From: Bacillus sp. JCM 19041
GTDB lineage: Bacteria > Bacillota > Bacilli > Bacillales > Bacillaceae_D
Length of the DNA: 56,926 bases
Direction of reading: 5' to 3'
NCBI GenBank assembly: GCA_001310375.1
Contig: BAXC01000016.1
Coordinates: 1 to 56,926 of the forward strand
Within the stretch, counting starts at the first letter, position 1. Every line of letters starts with the position of its first letter. The translations under genes were made by a program, and so were the position numbers. This document shows, piece by piece, positions 18,290 through 28,548 of the stretch. Below the pieces are notes generated by a model. That model searched no databases. It was given only the letters and a program-made list of their open reading frames with translations, and was not told the DNA's origin.

Positions 18290-18887
18290 ATGAGCACAAA
18301 AAATCGCATACTTGACGCAGCATTGGTTTCATTTGCAAGCCATGGATACGAAGGGACAACCCTTGCACAAATCGCAAATGAAGTCGGTATTCAAAAACCT
18401 TCGCTTTATAATCACTTTAAAAGCAAAAACGAGTTGTTTTTAATTCTTGCAGAAACAATTATGGATGACCTCGTTGAGGAAATAAAAAAAAAGTGCTACT
18501 AAATATAAAGATGAACAGCTTAAAATCAGATTAAAACAAGTATTAGCAGATAGTTGCGACTTCATCTTAGAAAACCATGAAGGAATTATGTATAAGCGGT
18601 TTATGTTGTTCCCACCAGCCGAACTGAAGGACAGCGTAAAAGCGATCGCAAAACGTGGCGACAAAAAGATCGATATGGTCTTAGTTGATTTATTTCAACA
18701 TGGTCAAAAAGAAGGTGTTTTAAAAGATATTCCAGAAAAGATGTTTGCATCTTCCTACTATTGTTTATTGGATGGCCTGTTTACTGAAAGCTTTATTTAT
18801 GACAGCAATGACTTTCAAAGACGTTTTCAAGATGCTTGGACGATTTTTTGGTTCGGCATTTCAACCGAACCGTACATTCCAAATTAA
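18290..18887 (+). CDS. TetR-family repressor of the SMR pair (frameshifted)
   Basis: About 198 residues. Residues 1-60 form a clear TetR DNA-binding domain: RILDAALVSFASHGYEGTTL, then IANEVGIQKPSLYNHFKSK. A run of nine A near 18485 contains one extra base, giving a false stop at 18502. In the correct frame the ligand-binding domain continues (ATKYKDEQLKIRLKQVLADS, later FMLFPPAELKDSVKAIAKRG) to TAA 18887. It is divergent from the SMR genes and presumably represses them through the palindrome at 18212. Confidence 0.88.
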
Positions 18888-18900
18888 AAAAACACAAAAA

Positions 18901-18921
18901 AGCCAGGCTCTCCGCCTGGCT
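18901..18921 (-). terminator. Hairpin between tetR and guaD
   Basis: AGCCAGGC (18901-18908) pairs with GCCTGGCT (18914-18921). The A-run on its left makes it a proper terminator only for minus-strand transcripts, that is, for guaD, whose stop lies 240 bp away on the far side of a dispersed element. Confidence 0.65.
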
Positions 18922-19158
18922 GCTTGTCGACAAAGTCCCAAAAAAACGAATCGATAAGCTTTTTTGCTGGTGAGTAAATAGACGATGTTTTGCTGTCACT
19001 TCCGGTGTACACTTCGCTTTCCGTGGGCGACGGCTGGGCTTCACAGCATAGCGCAGAAGTCTACATGTATTGCCGGTCGCTAGTTTCTGATTATGTTAAT
19101 AAAGAATACAAAAAATACCTCTGCGATAAAATCTCAGAGGTTATTTGTCTACGGTCTA
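18922..19158 (+). repeat. Dispersed intergenic element, copy B
   Basis: The left module is GCTTGTCGACAAAGTC, then CGAATCGATAAGC, GGTGAGTAAATAGACGATG, and CACTTCGCTTTCC next to CGTGGG. The right module is a hairpin with arms ACCTCTGCGAT/ATCTCAGAGGT followed by GTCTACGGTCT (19147-19157). It lies between the converging tetR and guaD genes. Confidence 0.75.
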
Positions 19159-19162
19159 AAGA

Positions 19163-19639
19163 TCAATACTCTGTTTTTTTTGTGTACGTTTCCCACGTTT
19201 GAAATGGTTCCAATCGATTTACTGCTTCTACTCCATAAAATGGAATTTGCCGTGTTCCATACTCTTTTCCGATTTCCTCATATATAAACGCATCGTCAAA
19301 ACCTACCGCCGCTGCATCCTTTTGGGTTGCCGCAAAATACACCGCATCGGGACGCGCCCAATAGATCGCTCCTAAACACATCGGGCATGGTTCACAGCTC
19401 GTATACAACGTACAACCATCGATTTGGAAATGACCTTTCTGGTCACAAGCATTACGAATTGCAACCACTTCTGCATGCGCAGTAGGGTCATTTGTATTCG
19501 TAACGGAATTGGTGCCTTGGCCAATAATATTGCCTTTTCGATCAACAACAATTGCTGCAAAAGGGCCTCCGCCTTGCTTTATTGCCTCGTTTGCCAAGTC
19601 GATCGTTTTTGTTAAAAAAGCCGAATGAACATTGTCCAT
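19163..19639 (-). CDS. guaD: Guanine deaminase / nucleoside deaminase (GuaD)
   Basis: 158 residues. Start ATG 19639 follows AGGAGG. The zinc-dependent cytidine-deaminase fold is clear: the catalytic HAE motif in PTAHAEVVAIRNAC and the PCxxC zinc motif in SCEPCPMCLGAIYWA. The C-terminal swap region (YGVEAVNRLEPFQTWETY) matches guanine deaminase GuaD of Bacillus, which converts guanine to xanthine. Intact and monocistronic. Confidence 0.9.
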   Translation of the reverse strand: MDNVHSAFLTKTIDLANEAIKQGGGPFAAIVVDRKGNIIGQGTNSVTNTNDPTAHAEVVAIRNACDQKGHFQIDGCTLYTSCEPCPMCLGAIYWARPDAVYFAATQKDAAAVGFDDAFIYEEIGKEYGTRQIPFYGVEAVNRLEPFQTWETYTKKTEY

Positions 19640-19798
19640 AGCACTGCCTCCTCTAGACTGAAATACATTTAGCATACGATGAATAATCATATAATTCAAC
19701 AAATTCGTTACTTTTTCTAACACGGAGATGTTTTATTTTTTAAAAAGCTGGGAATTACATGAGACATCAGCAAATGAATTAAAGGAGATGTCATAGAA

Positions 19799-20443
19799 AT
19801 GAATGTACTTGTTATAGGAGCAAATGGCCAAGTTGGTAAACATGTCATTGAAGGCCTTGCTAAATCAGACCATAAGGCAATTGCTATGGTGCGTAAAGAA
19901 GAACAAGTTGATAAAATGAAAGAACTCGGAGCAGATGAAGTCGTTCTCGCAAATTTAGAAGAAGATTTCAGCCACGCATATACAGATATAGATGCTGTTA
20001 TCTTCGCAGCTGGATCTGGTGGCTCAACCGGCGCGGATAAAACACTTGTCATTGACTTATGGGGCGCAATCAAAGCGTTTCAGTATGCCGAAAAAGCGAA
20101 TATTAAACACTTTGTCCAACTAAGTTCCATCGGGGCAGGTGATCCCGATGGCCAACCAGACAAAATTAAACATTATATGGTGGCAAAAGCGGTATCAGAT
20201 CAAATGTTGATGGCAACTTCGCTTAACTATACGATCGTTCGTCCCGGTCCATTAACAAATGATGCAGCCGTTGGTTCGATTGAAACCTCAGACATGTTCA
20301 AAGAAATCGGCGATCGCTCCATTCCTCGGGCAGACGTTGCCAATGTGTTAATTGAATCGTTATCAACTGAAACGGTTCGTAACAAAGCATTTGAACTACT
20401 TGCTGGAGACCAAGTCATTAAACGCGCACTGCAGAATTTATAA
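19799..20443 (+). CDS. NAD(P)-binding atypical short-chain dehydrogenase (YhfK/NmrA-like)
   Basis: 214 residues, intact. Glycine-rich nucleotide site VIGANGQVGKHV at the N-terminus, FAAGSGGSTGADKT after strand 4, and HYMVAKAVSDQML in the Yxxx(A)K position. It belongs to the atypical SDR group with YhfK. Substrate is unknown. A GGAG ribosome-binding site is present upstream. Confidence 0.85.
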   Translation: MNVLVIGANGQVGKHVIEGLAKSDHKAIAMVRKEEQVDKMKELGADEVVLANLEEDFSHAYTDIDAVIFAAGSGGSTGADKTLVIDLWGAIKAFQYAEKANIKHFVQLSSIGAGDPDGQPDKIKHYMVAKAVSDQMLMATSLNYTIVRPGPLTNDAAVGSIETSDMFKEIGDRSIPRADVANVLIESLSTETVRNKAFELLAGDQVIKRALQNL

Positions 20444-20449
20444 AACAAA

Positions 20450-20494
20450 AAGAAACGCCTGTCACTATGCATGCTGGCAAGCGTTTCTTTTTTA
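20450..20494. terminator. Bidirectional terminator
   Basis: AAGAAACGC (20450-20458) pairs with GCGTTTCTT (20481-20489), with A- and T-runs on the two sides. It lies between the converging SDR and SEDS genes. Confidence 0.85.
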
Positions 20495-21765
20495 TTCTTC
20501 AGCAGGTTTCCGCTTATCAATTTGAGGTTTTTTATCAAAAATTTTAGACGTTTGTTTTACGACTCTAACCTCTCTCGTTGATTCAAACATATAGCTTTTT
20601 TGCCTCATCCCTATATTAAGCACAATCGCTACAGCGATTAAATTCGTTAATAATGCCGATCCTCCATAACTTAAAAACGGCAAGGCAATACCTGTAACCG
20701 GCATAAGCCAATTGTCATTGCGATGTTTTGAAAGATTTGGAACGTTAGCATCCCAGCAATCCCAGCGATAATATACGTACCGTATAAGTCTTTGCATTCG
20801 ATTGCCATAAGAATCATGCGGTAAATAAGTAAGAAAAATACACAGATCACAAATGTTGAACCAATAAAGCCAAATTCTTCACCAATTACAGCAAAGATAA
20901 AATCAGTGTGCAATTCTGGTGTTGATGCGTTTGCAGCTTGAGTACTATTTAAAAAACCGCTCCCTACCAGCTGACCTGAACCAATTCCCCTTGTGGCGTT
21001 TAACGTTTGTAACGCATAACTTGAAGCGTACTCCGCTGGGTAGAGCCAGCCATATATTCGTTCAAGCTGGTGAGCTTCAAGAATCTCATAGTTGATTAAT
21101 ACATCTACATAGTTAAAAAACAAATAAAAAATACCAGAAACTCCGGCTATAGCAAGCGCGGCAAGTGCACCAAGCATTTTATAAGAAATTCCTGATACAA
21201 GAATGGCTACAGCGATAATCGATGCTAGCACAAGCGCACTTCCTAAATCTGGCTGTCTGAGTACAAGAAAGAAAGGTGGTAGTGCGACTGCTACAATCAA
21301 CCCTAGCTTAATAAAATCATTTTTAATCGTTTTCTCCGAAAAACGTTGATTTAATACGAAAATAAGATGGGCTAGCACGAGTACAAGTATGATTTTCATT
21401 ATTTCTGATGGCTGATAAATGCCCGCACCATTATATTCAATCCATCTTTGTGCTCCATTATGTTTATAACCCCAAAATTCTACAATAAGAAGTAAACCCA
21501 TCCCAAATGCGTAAATAGGAATTGTTAAGTATTTAAAATATTCATAATCAAAAAACGCGATTATAACCATCACAAAAACACCAATAAGAAACCATTTAGC
21601 TTGTGATGAAGCATAGATATGGCGTAATTCTTCATACAAGTCGGCACGCACATATTGTGTTGTTGTCCCTGCATAAATGGCCATCATGCTAATACAAAAT
21701 AGCAAAAACACGAGAAACAACAATGTATAATCGATTCGATCACGCAAAGGCTTTTCTTGATTCAT
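20492..21765 (-). CDS. rodA: SEDS-family peptidoglycan polymerase (RodA/FtsW type; frameshifted)
   Basis: About 424 residues and roughly ten membrane segments. Family motifs are present: GAQRWIEYNGAGIYQPSEIMK, RQPDLGSALVLASI, DFIFAVIGEEFGFIG and, after the break, MPVTGIALPFLSYGGSALLT. A missing base near 20708 (in GGCTTATGCCG) separates the last ~75 residues. SEDS proteins polymerise glycan strands with a partner class B PBP, and RodA works with the Mbl/MreB elongasome. RodA versus another SEDS paralogue is not certain from sequence alone. Confidence 0.85.
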
Positions 21766-21864
21766 TTATTCACCCTCCTTCCATTTCCTTATTTATAGTC
21801 TTATCATACCATGTTTTTCGACAATTCAAGCTCATTTACAGGTATATTTTGTCACCTTTATTTC

Positions 21865-21873
21865 TGTTATACT
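21865..21873 (+). promoter_or_regulatory. Extended -10 promoter of galE
   Basis: TG-T-TATACT, about 45 bp before the galE start codon, with only a weak -35. Confidence 0.5.
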
Positions 21874-21918
21874 TGAAGAAACATTCTTACATAAGCACTT
21901 AAATCGGAGGGGAACCTT

Positions 21919-22920
21919 ATGTCCATTTTAGTTACTGGCGGTGCCGGTTATATTGGTAGCCACACATGTGTTGAACTTCTTAATGCGAATTATGATGTGA
22001 TTATTGTTGATAACTTCAACAATAGCAACGAAGACTCGATTGCCCGTATTGAAAAAATAACCGGTAAATCGGTTAAGAAATACAATGTTAATTTGCTTGA
22101 TTTTGAGTCACTTAATCATGTGTTTACAGAAAACAAGATTGAAGCTGTGATTCATTTTGCTGGTTTAAAAGCGGTTGGTGAATCCGTCGCCAAGCCGCTC
22201 TACTATTATGAAACAAACATTGGTAGCACCCTTAATTTATGTAAAGTGATGGAATCACATAGTGTGTACAAGCTTGTATTCAGTTCGTCGGCGACTGTTT
22301 ATGGTATGCCTGATACGGTTCCATTAAATGAAACTGCACCATTACGCGCATTAAACCCGTATGGCCGCACGAAGATCATTATTGAAGATATTCTACGTGA
22401 TGTGGCTGCTTCGAACGAGAATTGGCATATATCTCTCTTGCGTTACTTTAATCCGATCGGCGCCCATAAAAGTGGGCTAATTGGCGAAAGTCCAAGTGGT
22501 ATCCCAAATAATTTGATGCCTTTTATTACTCAAGTGGCAGCAGGAGTGCGTGATGAACTTTCCGTGTTTGGCAATGATTATCCGACCGATGATGGCACGT
22601 GCATCCGTGATTACATCCATGTAGTTGATCTTGCTTTAGGCCACTTGAAGTCTCTTGAGAAGCTTGATTCTTTCACAGGTACACAAGCATATAATTTAGG
22701 CACTGGTCAAGGTTATAGCGTGCTTGAGGTTATTTCCGCGTTCGAACAAGCATCAGGCATTACAATCCCTAAGAAAATTGTTGAGCGCCGCCCTGGTGAC
22801 GCACCGGTTTCTTATGCAGATCCAACAAAAGCTAAGCAAGAGCTTGGTTGGAGTGCAAAACGCAATTTATTGGAAATGTGCGAGGACTCTTGGCGCTGGC
22901 AATCGTCTCTTGTGCGATAG
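21919..22920 (+). CDS. galE: UDP-glucose 4-epimerase
   Basis: 333 residues, intact. NAD-binding GGAGYIGSHTCVELL at the N-terminus, catalytic Ser in SSSATVYG, YxxxK as YGRTK, and the GalE signature LRYFNPIGAHKSG. It interconverts UDP-glucose and UDP-galactose for envelope polysaccharides. ATG follows CGGAGGGG. A stand-alone gene upstream of a dispersed element and the second LCP gene. Confidence 0.96.
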   Translation: MSILVTGGAGYIGSHTCVELLNANYDVIIVDNFNNSNEDSIARIEKITGKSVKKYNVNLLDFESLNHVFTENKIEAVIHFAGLKAVGESVAKPLYYYETNIGSTLNLCKVMESHSVYKLVFSSSATVYGMPDTVPLNETAPLRALNPYGRTKIIIEDILRDVAASNENWHISLLRYFNPIGAHKSGLIGESPSGIPNNLMPFITQVAAGVRDELSVFGNDYPTDDGTCIRDYIHVVDLALGHLKSLEKLDSFTGTQAYNLGTGQGYSVLEVISAFEQASGITIPKKIVERRPGDAPVSYADPTKAKQELGWSAKRNLLEMCEDSWRWQSSLVR

Positions 22921-22947
22921 TTTTCTGCATAATCGCCTTTTCGGTAC

Positions 22948-23272
22948 CAGACCGTAGACAAAATGCCTCTGAAATTTTATCTCAGAGGCATTTTCTCGAA
23001 ACCATTTCATTTTAAAATGTTGGCTCAATCGGAGCGGGAGACTGCTTCATCCTCCCACTCCAATTGGTTAACTTTCTTAAGTTCATGGCTGCCATAACAA
23101 GCAGTGTCAGGTTGGTCCCAATGCTTTGTTTCTTATTTCAAGAATCAGCAACGTATGCTTCTAGGTTCACTCTTCTCAGATGAGCCCGCGGAAAGCGAAG
23201 TGTATGCCGGGAGCGACGGCAAAACAAAAAAACTTGTCGAAAAAAACCGCCTTTCAATAGGCGGTTTTTTGT
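22948..23272 (-). repeat. Dispersed intergenic element, copy C
   Basis: Minus-strand orientation. The right module is CAGACCGTAGAC (22948-22959) beside a hairpin with arms TGCCTCTGAAAT/ATCTCAGAGGCA. The left module lies at 23188-23230 (CCGCGGAAAGCGAAGTGTATG, then CCGGGAGCGACGGC and CTTGTCGA) and is followed by a hairpin, AACCGCC/GGCGGTT. It fills most of the gap between galE and the second LCP gene; no gene is seen in 22921-23387. Confidence 0.75.
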
Positions 23273-23387
23273 TCGGCATTACGTATAGCTATTCTAGAAA
23301 TCGTTGACACTAGAAAGATGTTCTGTTTAGCTGACACAGATAAGGGTAATGAAAAGGAAAGTAAAGACGGGAAAGGACAGATTCACA

Positions 23388-24320
23388 ATGAAATGGTATA
23401 CAAAAACAATCATCGTGCTTTTTTCTGTAGGATTGTTCGCCATTGGCGCCTACGCTTTTTCTTTGTTTCAAGCTGCATCGAATGCGAATGAGGAAATGCA
23501 CGAACCGCTTGAAAGCAGAACGAAAAGTGAAGGTGCTTCAGAACAGCGCGAGGCTTCAGCTTCACCTGGAGAACCATTGTCCTTTCTTATTGCCGGCGTT
23601 GATTCCCATGATGATGATGGGTATGGACGCGCAGATGCTTTGCTTGTTGTTACAGTTAATGCCCAAGATGAATCAATTCAAATACTAAGCATCCCTCGTG
23701 ATACAAGAGCAGAAATTTTGGGGCATGGCACCGTTGAGAAGATTAACCACGCCTACGCCTACGGAGGAGCCGATATGACGATCCAATCTGTTGAGGAGTT
23801 GTTCCATATCCCAATCGATCATTATTTGTCGATCGATATGGATCAATTTATTAAAATGATTGACACGCTTGGTGGAATTACGGTTGAAAACGACTTCGCT
23901 TTCTCCTCATCAGGACATGATTTCCCAGAAGGAATTATTGAATTAGATGGCGAAAAAGCCCTTGCTTACGTACGCATGCGTAAAGAGGATCCTGAAGGAG
24001 ATGCAGGTCGAACAAAGAGACAGCGCGATGTGCTTGAAGGGGTTATTGAAGAAGGTTTGCAAGTTAGTCAAATGTCCGCTGCTCCAGATTTGTTACGGTC
24101 GCTCGGGACTACCATCCAAACAGACTTAACCGTTTCTAAAATGGCTTCGTATGCACAAAATTACTACTCTGCCGCAGCCTCCATCTCACAAGTCGATTTA
24201 GAATTTAGCGAGGAAACAATTGATGGTGTCTGGTATGCACTCATTTCAGAAGAGGAACGTGCTCGAGTAAGCCAGGTCCTTTTAAACCATTTAGAACTGG
24301 ATGAAACAACAACAGAATAA
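23388..24320 (+). CDS. LytR-CpsA-Psr (LCP) family ligase, second copy
   Basis: 311 residues, intact. Start ATG 23388 chosen because AAAGGA lies ten bases upstream; a longer frame from 23349 lacks a good site. One membrane anchor (about 4-22). LCP motifs are present: AGVDSHDDDGYGRADALLVV, SIPRDTRAEI and RMRKEDPEGDAGRTKRQ. It is clearly paralogous to the copy at 6837. It likely attaches anionic polymers to peptidoglycan. Confidence 0.92.
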   Translation: MKWYTKTIIVLFSVGLFAIGAYAFSLFQAASNANEEMHEPLESRTKSEGASEQREASASPGEPLSFLIAGVDSHDDDGYGRADALLVVTVNAQDESIQILSIPRDTRAEILGHGTVEKINHAYAYGGADMTIQSVEELFHIPIDHYLSIDMDQFIKMIDTLGGITVENDFAFSSSGHDFPEGIIELDGEKALAYVRMRKEDPEGDAGRTKRQRDVLEGVIEEGLQVSQMSAAPDLLRSLGTTIQTDLTVSKMASYAQNYYSAAASISQVDLEFSEETIDGVWYALISEEERARVSQVLLNHLELDETTTE

Positions 24321-24495
24321 GAAAGAAGTGTAGTCATTTATTTGGCTGCTTACTCTGCCTAAATGTGACAAGTATTGAGATCCAAGCCACGCTTTTCACA
24401 GTTGACCTAAATTTTTTACAGTCTAATGAATCGTTCCATGTTAGGATAGAGAAAGGCATATTTTGCCTAAAAACAATTATACGGAGGAACTTTTG

Positions 24496-25733
24496 ATGAG
24501 GACACACTCTTTCATTCGCAGACCATTGCGATTTGTGAGTTGTTTCGGCCTCTTAGGAGCATTCGTACTTTCTGCTTGTACGTCCCCAGAAGCCAGTCCA
24601 GCTCCTGCCGACCCACCAAACGAAACAAATACGGTATCGCCTGATTATACAGAAGAGGAACCTGATAAAGAAGAGGAAGAAGAAAAAACATTGGTTGTCT
24701 CAAATGGAAGCAAAACCGATGTGTTATCTGCTCAAGCAGCTAGTGCTCCCTTCGAAAAAACCTACTTAATTCCAGAAGGCATTGAAGTGCTTTCCTCAAA
24801 TGAGTCCCTTACATTTATTGCTTCGGAAGACGACGAGAACACTTTCCAAGCAACGGTTAGCACTCAAGCACTTCCTGCGGATTACAACCTAGCGCTTCGC
24901 CGTGATTATACTTCCCTTTCGCTACGTTCAGAAGAAAGTGAACCAAACGAAGTGGAACTGGATTTGTTTTCTGAACTCCACTTTGATTATTATTTAACCG
25001 TTGAAGATGAATACGGGATTGTCCACCGACTGGTCCAATTTGATGAAGAAAATGATTATATGTACGTCGCTTCATTAACATTAAATGATTCTGCAGATAT
25101 TGGACATGAAGCATACGAGGAAATTGTCAGTCTCTTTCACGCTATTCTCATTTCCGGCAACGGTGAAGAGATGGAACCAAAACCGATTAACGATGAGGAC
25201 GCAGCATTACCTTTATCAAAAAAGCTCGAAGATCGTTCTGTTCGCCAACCTGAAGAGGATCCACATGCGGCTACAGAAAGCGGGCAACTAACCGCCATGA
25301 TTGATGACACTGCTGTTGAATTTCCTGTTGAGCAATTTGAGTTATTTGAGACCCTTTCCATCAGTCTTCCTGAAGGCTACCAAATGCGGACACTAGGCGA
25401 ACAGTCATACAGTTTCACGCATAGCGACGATCCCGATTTCGAACCAATTACGTTAATTATTGGACAAGCCCATCCAGACATTCCTATGAACCTTCATGTA
25501 AACGCACTTCGTTCTTCTGCACAGAACTGGCCTCAGACGATTTCCCAACGTTACATTGGTACGATTATGCCTTTGCTGAAGAGAATTCAGATGGCTCATA
25601 TAATGGGTTAACCCTTATTAAAGAATTAGATGATGGTCGGATCCTTGATTTGGCCGTACGGACAAACGATGAAGAAATTCAACCTGATGTATTGGCAAAA
25701 ATGATTGCATCCCTTTCATCAATTGAGCCTTAA
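24496..25733 (+). CDS. Secreted lipoprotein of unknown function (frameshifted)
   Basis: About 412 residues. Start ATG 24496 follows GGAGG. A lipobox ends in LSAC with Cys 28, followed by a Pro/Glu-rich acidic linker (about 40-75). The rest consists of two alpha/beta segments resembling each other (each with a PEGIEVLSSNES or PEGYQMRTLGEQS strand), with no motif I recognise. One base is missing near 25568; the correct frame reads YDYAFAEENSDGSYNG and ends in SSIEP at 25733. It is 175 bp downstream of the LCP gene and in the same direction, so co-transcription is possible. Confidence 0.7.
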
Positions 25734-25734
25734 A

Positions 25735-25766
25735 ACCTTCCAGTTTGAAAACTGGAAGGTTTTTTT
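25735..25766. terminator. Terminator between the lipoprotein and uvrX genes
   Basis: AACCTTCCAGTTT pairs with AACTGGAAGGTT and is followed by seven T. It starts right after the lipoprotein stop and may also act on uvrX. Confidence 0.9.
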
Positions 25767-25770
25767 GTCC

Positions 25771-27012
25771 TTATTTATAATGACCACCGATCTTCTTGCT
25801 CCGGTCTAGAAACTGTGAGGCCGTTGTCAAAGATGCAGCCCGTTGAATCGCCATTTTCCCGTACTTCGACGGATTTCGTCCATCACATACCCTATATTTG
25901 ATAAGCGATCCCGGCTCGCATTATCTTCAAACAAACTCATTTGCCAATTTTGGTCGCTTTGTAAATTCGTTAATCCCACATTTAAACGGCGAATCGGGAA
26001 GCCATCCCAGTAACGATCTAGCAAAACACACGCCGCTTCAAACACTTCCATCGTAATATTTGTTTCAATTGGTAGCGTCCGTTGGCGATGAAAACCCCTC
26101 TTCTCCTTAAAACTGGCTCCATTTAAGCCTAGGGAGACCGTACCTGCCATCTTACCCGCTTGTCTCGTCCGGGAACAGACCTCCTCGCATAGCTCCAAAA
26201 GCACTACATGGATGTCTTCCTTCTTCACATAATCGCGAGGAAGTGTCATTCCATTCCCATACCCTTTTCGTCCAGCGTGGGCTTTACGCGTAACAGGAGA
26301 ATAATCAACGCCATTTGCAGACATCCATAACACTTGACCATGCACACCAAAACGCTCTTTGATTCGTGCACAATCGGTTTTAGCAAGTTGCCCAATCGTC
26401 CGGATCCCCATATTACGAAAATGCATAGCCATCTTGTTCCCCACACCAAATAACTTCTCAATCGGTAACGCCCATAAATCAAACTCCAACATATCTTTGC
26501 TTAATGAATAAATACCCGTACGGTTTTTTTTCGCAAAGTTATCGCATGCCAACTTCGCAAGCACTTTATTTTCACCAATTCCTATTCGCGCTCTTACTCC
26601 TGTTTCCCCTTCAATACGATTCTTCACCTTTACAGCGATGTCATAAGGTCCACCAAATAAGCGTTGGCTTCCTGTGACATCCATAAATTGTTCATCAATC
26701 GAATAGGCTCCACCAAATCAGTAAATTCGCCTAGAAGTTTTGAGATCTTTAAAGACATGTCCACATACAGCTGCATGCGTGGCTTAACAACAACCACATC
26801 AGGCACTTCTGCTGTGCCTCAAATAAACGCTCTGCATTTTTGATTCCACGCGCTTTTGCAAGGGGGCAAGCAGCTAAGATAACACCGCTTCTACGGTTTG
26901 GATCCCCGGAAACAACAAGCGGTCTGCCCTCATATTGAGGATTTCTTGCATGCTCAATCGATGCATAAAAAGATTCCATATCAACTAAAAGAATAACTGA
27001 CTGACGCTTCAT
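25771..27012 (-). CDS. uvrX: Y-family DNA polymerase (UvrX/YqjW type; three frameshifts)
   Basis: About 414 residues once three -1 shifts (near 26812, 26705 and 25845) are repaired. The palm catalytic motif is in LLVDMESFYASIEH, and the second acidic motif is restored as EPYSIDEQFMDVTGS. The little-finger region is present, and the C-terminus reads MAIQRAASLTTASQFL then KKIGGHYK. UvrX-type polymerases perform error-prone lesion bypass. Control by LexA is supported by the operator inside its promoter. ATG 27012 follows GGAGG. Confidence 0.9.
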
Positions 27013-27040
27013 GATATTCGCCTCCGCTTTTATTCCTTTT

Positions 27041-27070
27041 ATTATAAACGAATATATGTTCGTTTATCAA
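27041..27070 (-). promoter_or_regulatory. Sigma-A promoter of uvrX overlapping a LexA (DinR) box
   Basis: On the minus strand, -35 TTGATA (27070-27065) and -10 TATAAT (27046-27041) are 18 bp apart. The spacer contains CGAACATATATTCG (27062-27049), nine of ten matches to CGAAC-N4-GTTCG. A weaker second box, CGAACGCATATTCT, lies at 27092-27079. Confidence 0.8.
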
Positions 27071-27121
27071 TAAAAACAAGAATATGCGTTCGGTAAAGCT
27101 TTCCAGAACAGAGGCAATAAA

Positions 27122-27149
27122 AAAAGAACGGGCATATGCCCGTTCTTTT
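27122..27149 (-). terminator. Terminator of the NlpC/P60 hydrolase gene
   Basis: A perfect palindrome (AAAAGAACGGGCAT arm) is followed by a T-run on the minus strand. The restored stop codon (27148-27150) lies in its first arm. Confidence 0.85.
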
Positions 27150-28412
27150 AATGAAGACGCTTTGCGCCAAGATATCTTGGTTCCAATAGCTATTGTTCAA
27201 ATCAGCAACAGCAACACCACCAGAAGATCCAGCATGGATAAACTTGTTATTGCCAATGTAAATACCATTATGAGAAGGACCCGATTTATAGGTTTCAAAA
27301 AAGACGATGTCTCCTACACTCGGCGAACTAACGGATGTACCCGCATTCCATTGCTCCGCCGCAGTACGAGGCACACTAACACCATTTTGGCGGAAAATAT
27401 ATTGAATCAAACCGCTGCAATCGAAACCAGACATCGATGTCCCGCCCCATGCATATGGTACGCCAATTGCAGAATTGGCCTGGGAAACAAGCCCAGAAAC
27501 AAGTCCACTCGAATTTGATGGGTTCGAAGAATTATTGTTATTGTTTGTGTTATTTGATGATTGATTTTTGTTTACTGGTGCAGGGTTATTATTTAACTTT
27601 GAAATCGTCTGCGGTCCAGCGATACCGTCAACTTGCAAGCCATTTGTACGTTGAAACTCACGTACAGCAGAACGCGTTGCTTCGCCGTAGTAACCTGTCG
27701 CATTTTCATTTAAATAACCGAGCTTACGCAGCTGTTTCTGTAAATCTGTTACTTGACCACCTTGGTTGCCGATACGAAGAATTGTGTTTGATGAAACCGG
27801 CTTACTTTCAGATGGTTTTGAAGGAGCAGAGGTAGAACCATTACCGTTTAAAGCTGACTGCGTTTGCGGACCCGCAATACCATCAACTTGCAAACCGTTC
27901 GCCTTCTGATAGTTCCGAATCGCATCACGCGTGACTGTGCCGTAATATCCTGTAGAAGACTGGTTAAAAAAGCCAAGTGAACGGAGCTTGTCTTGAAGCG
28001 CTGTTACATTGCTACCTTGACTGCCAATGCGCATAAGGCTTGTATTACTTGCTGGCACACTATTGCCACCATTTGAAGCATTCGAAGAGTTGTTTGGAGC
28101 AGATACGCTTTTCCCTTTTAGAGAACCAAGCGTTTGCGGACCAGCGATGCCGTCCACGGCTAAGTTATTGTCTTTTTGGTATGCACGCACTGCATCACGT
28201 GTATACGTGCCGAAATAACCAGTTGAAGTGCCATATGTAAAAAAGCCTTTTTCTTTAAGTACATTTTGCAGTTCAGTCACATCAGAATGAGACATGCCTT
28301 GTTTAAGAGTACGATCGCCAAGTGCTGCATCTGCTTCTTGAGGTGCCACAGCCATGACTCCAGCAACAATAGCAGACGAAAATAGCATTTTGTTTAAAGT
28401 TGATTTTTGCAA
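27148..28412 (-). CDS. Secreted NlpC/P60 endopeptidase with three PG-binding repeats
   Basis: About 420 residues. TTG start 28412 follows AAGGAGG with good spacing, and there is a signal peptide of about 29 residues. Three PG_binding_1 repeats (each ending VDGIAGPQT) are joined by Ser/Asn linkers. The NlpC/P60 domain follows a long Asn/Ser linker, with Cys in GFDCSGL and His in SHNGIYIG. One base is missing near 27167: the natural end is WNQRYLGAKRLH, whereas the raw frame runs into an unrelated tail. It is expected to cut peptidoglycan stem peptides during growth. A WalR-type box lies upstream. Confidence 0.9.
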
Positions 28413-28548
28413 GAGAATGCCTCCTTATCAATTCATTCATTTATTTATTCCATTAATCTAGTCATTTCCACAATAAACAACAGTTTTCATAGTTTTCATC
28501 GGTAGGTTTGAGTAAATTTTACACGAAATCTCGTGCCTATTCTATCAA

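Noticed and set aside
27042..27147. C-terminal extension of the wall hydrolase rich in Phe and Cys
   Set aside because: It is the result of a one-base loss; the correct frame ends with the normal NlpC/P60 C-terminus at 27148 and the extension reads through the terminator.
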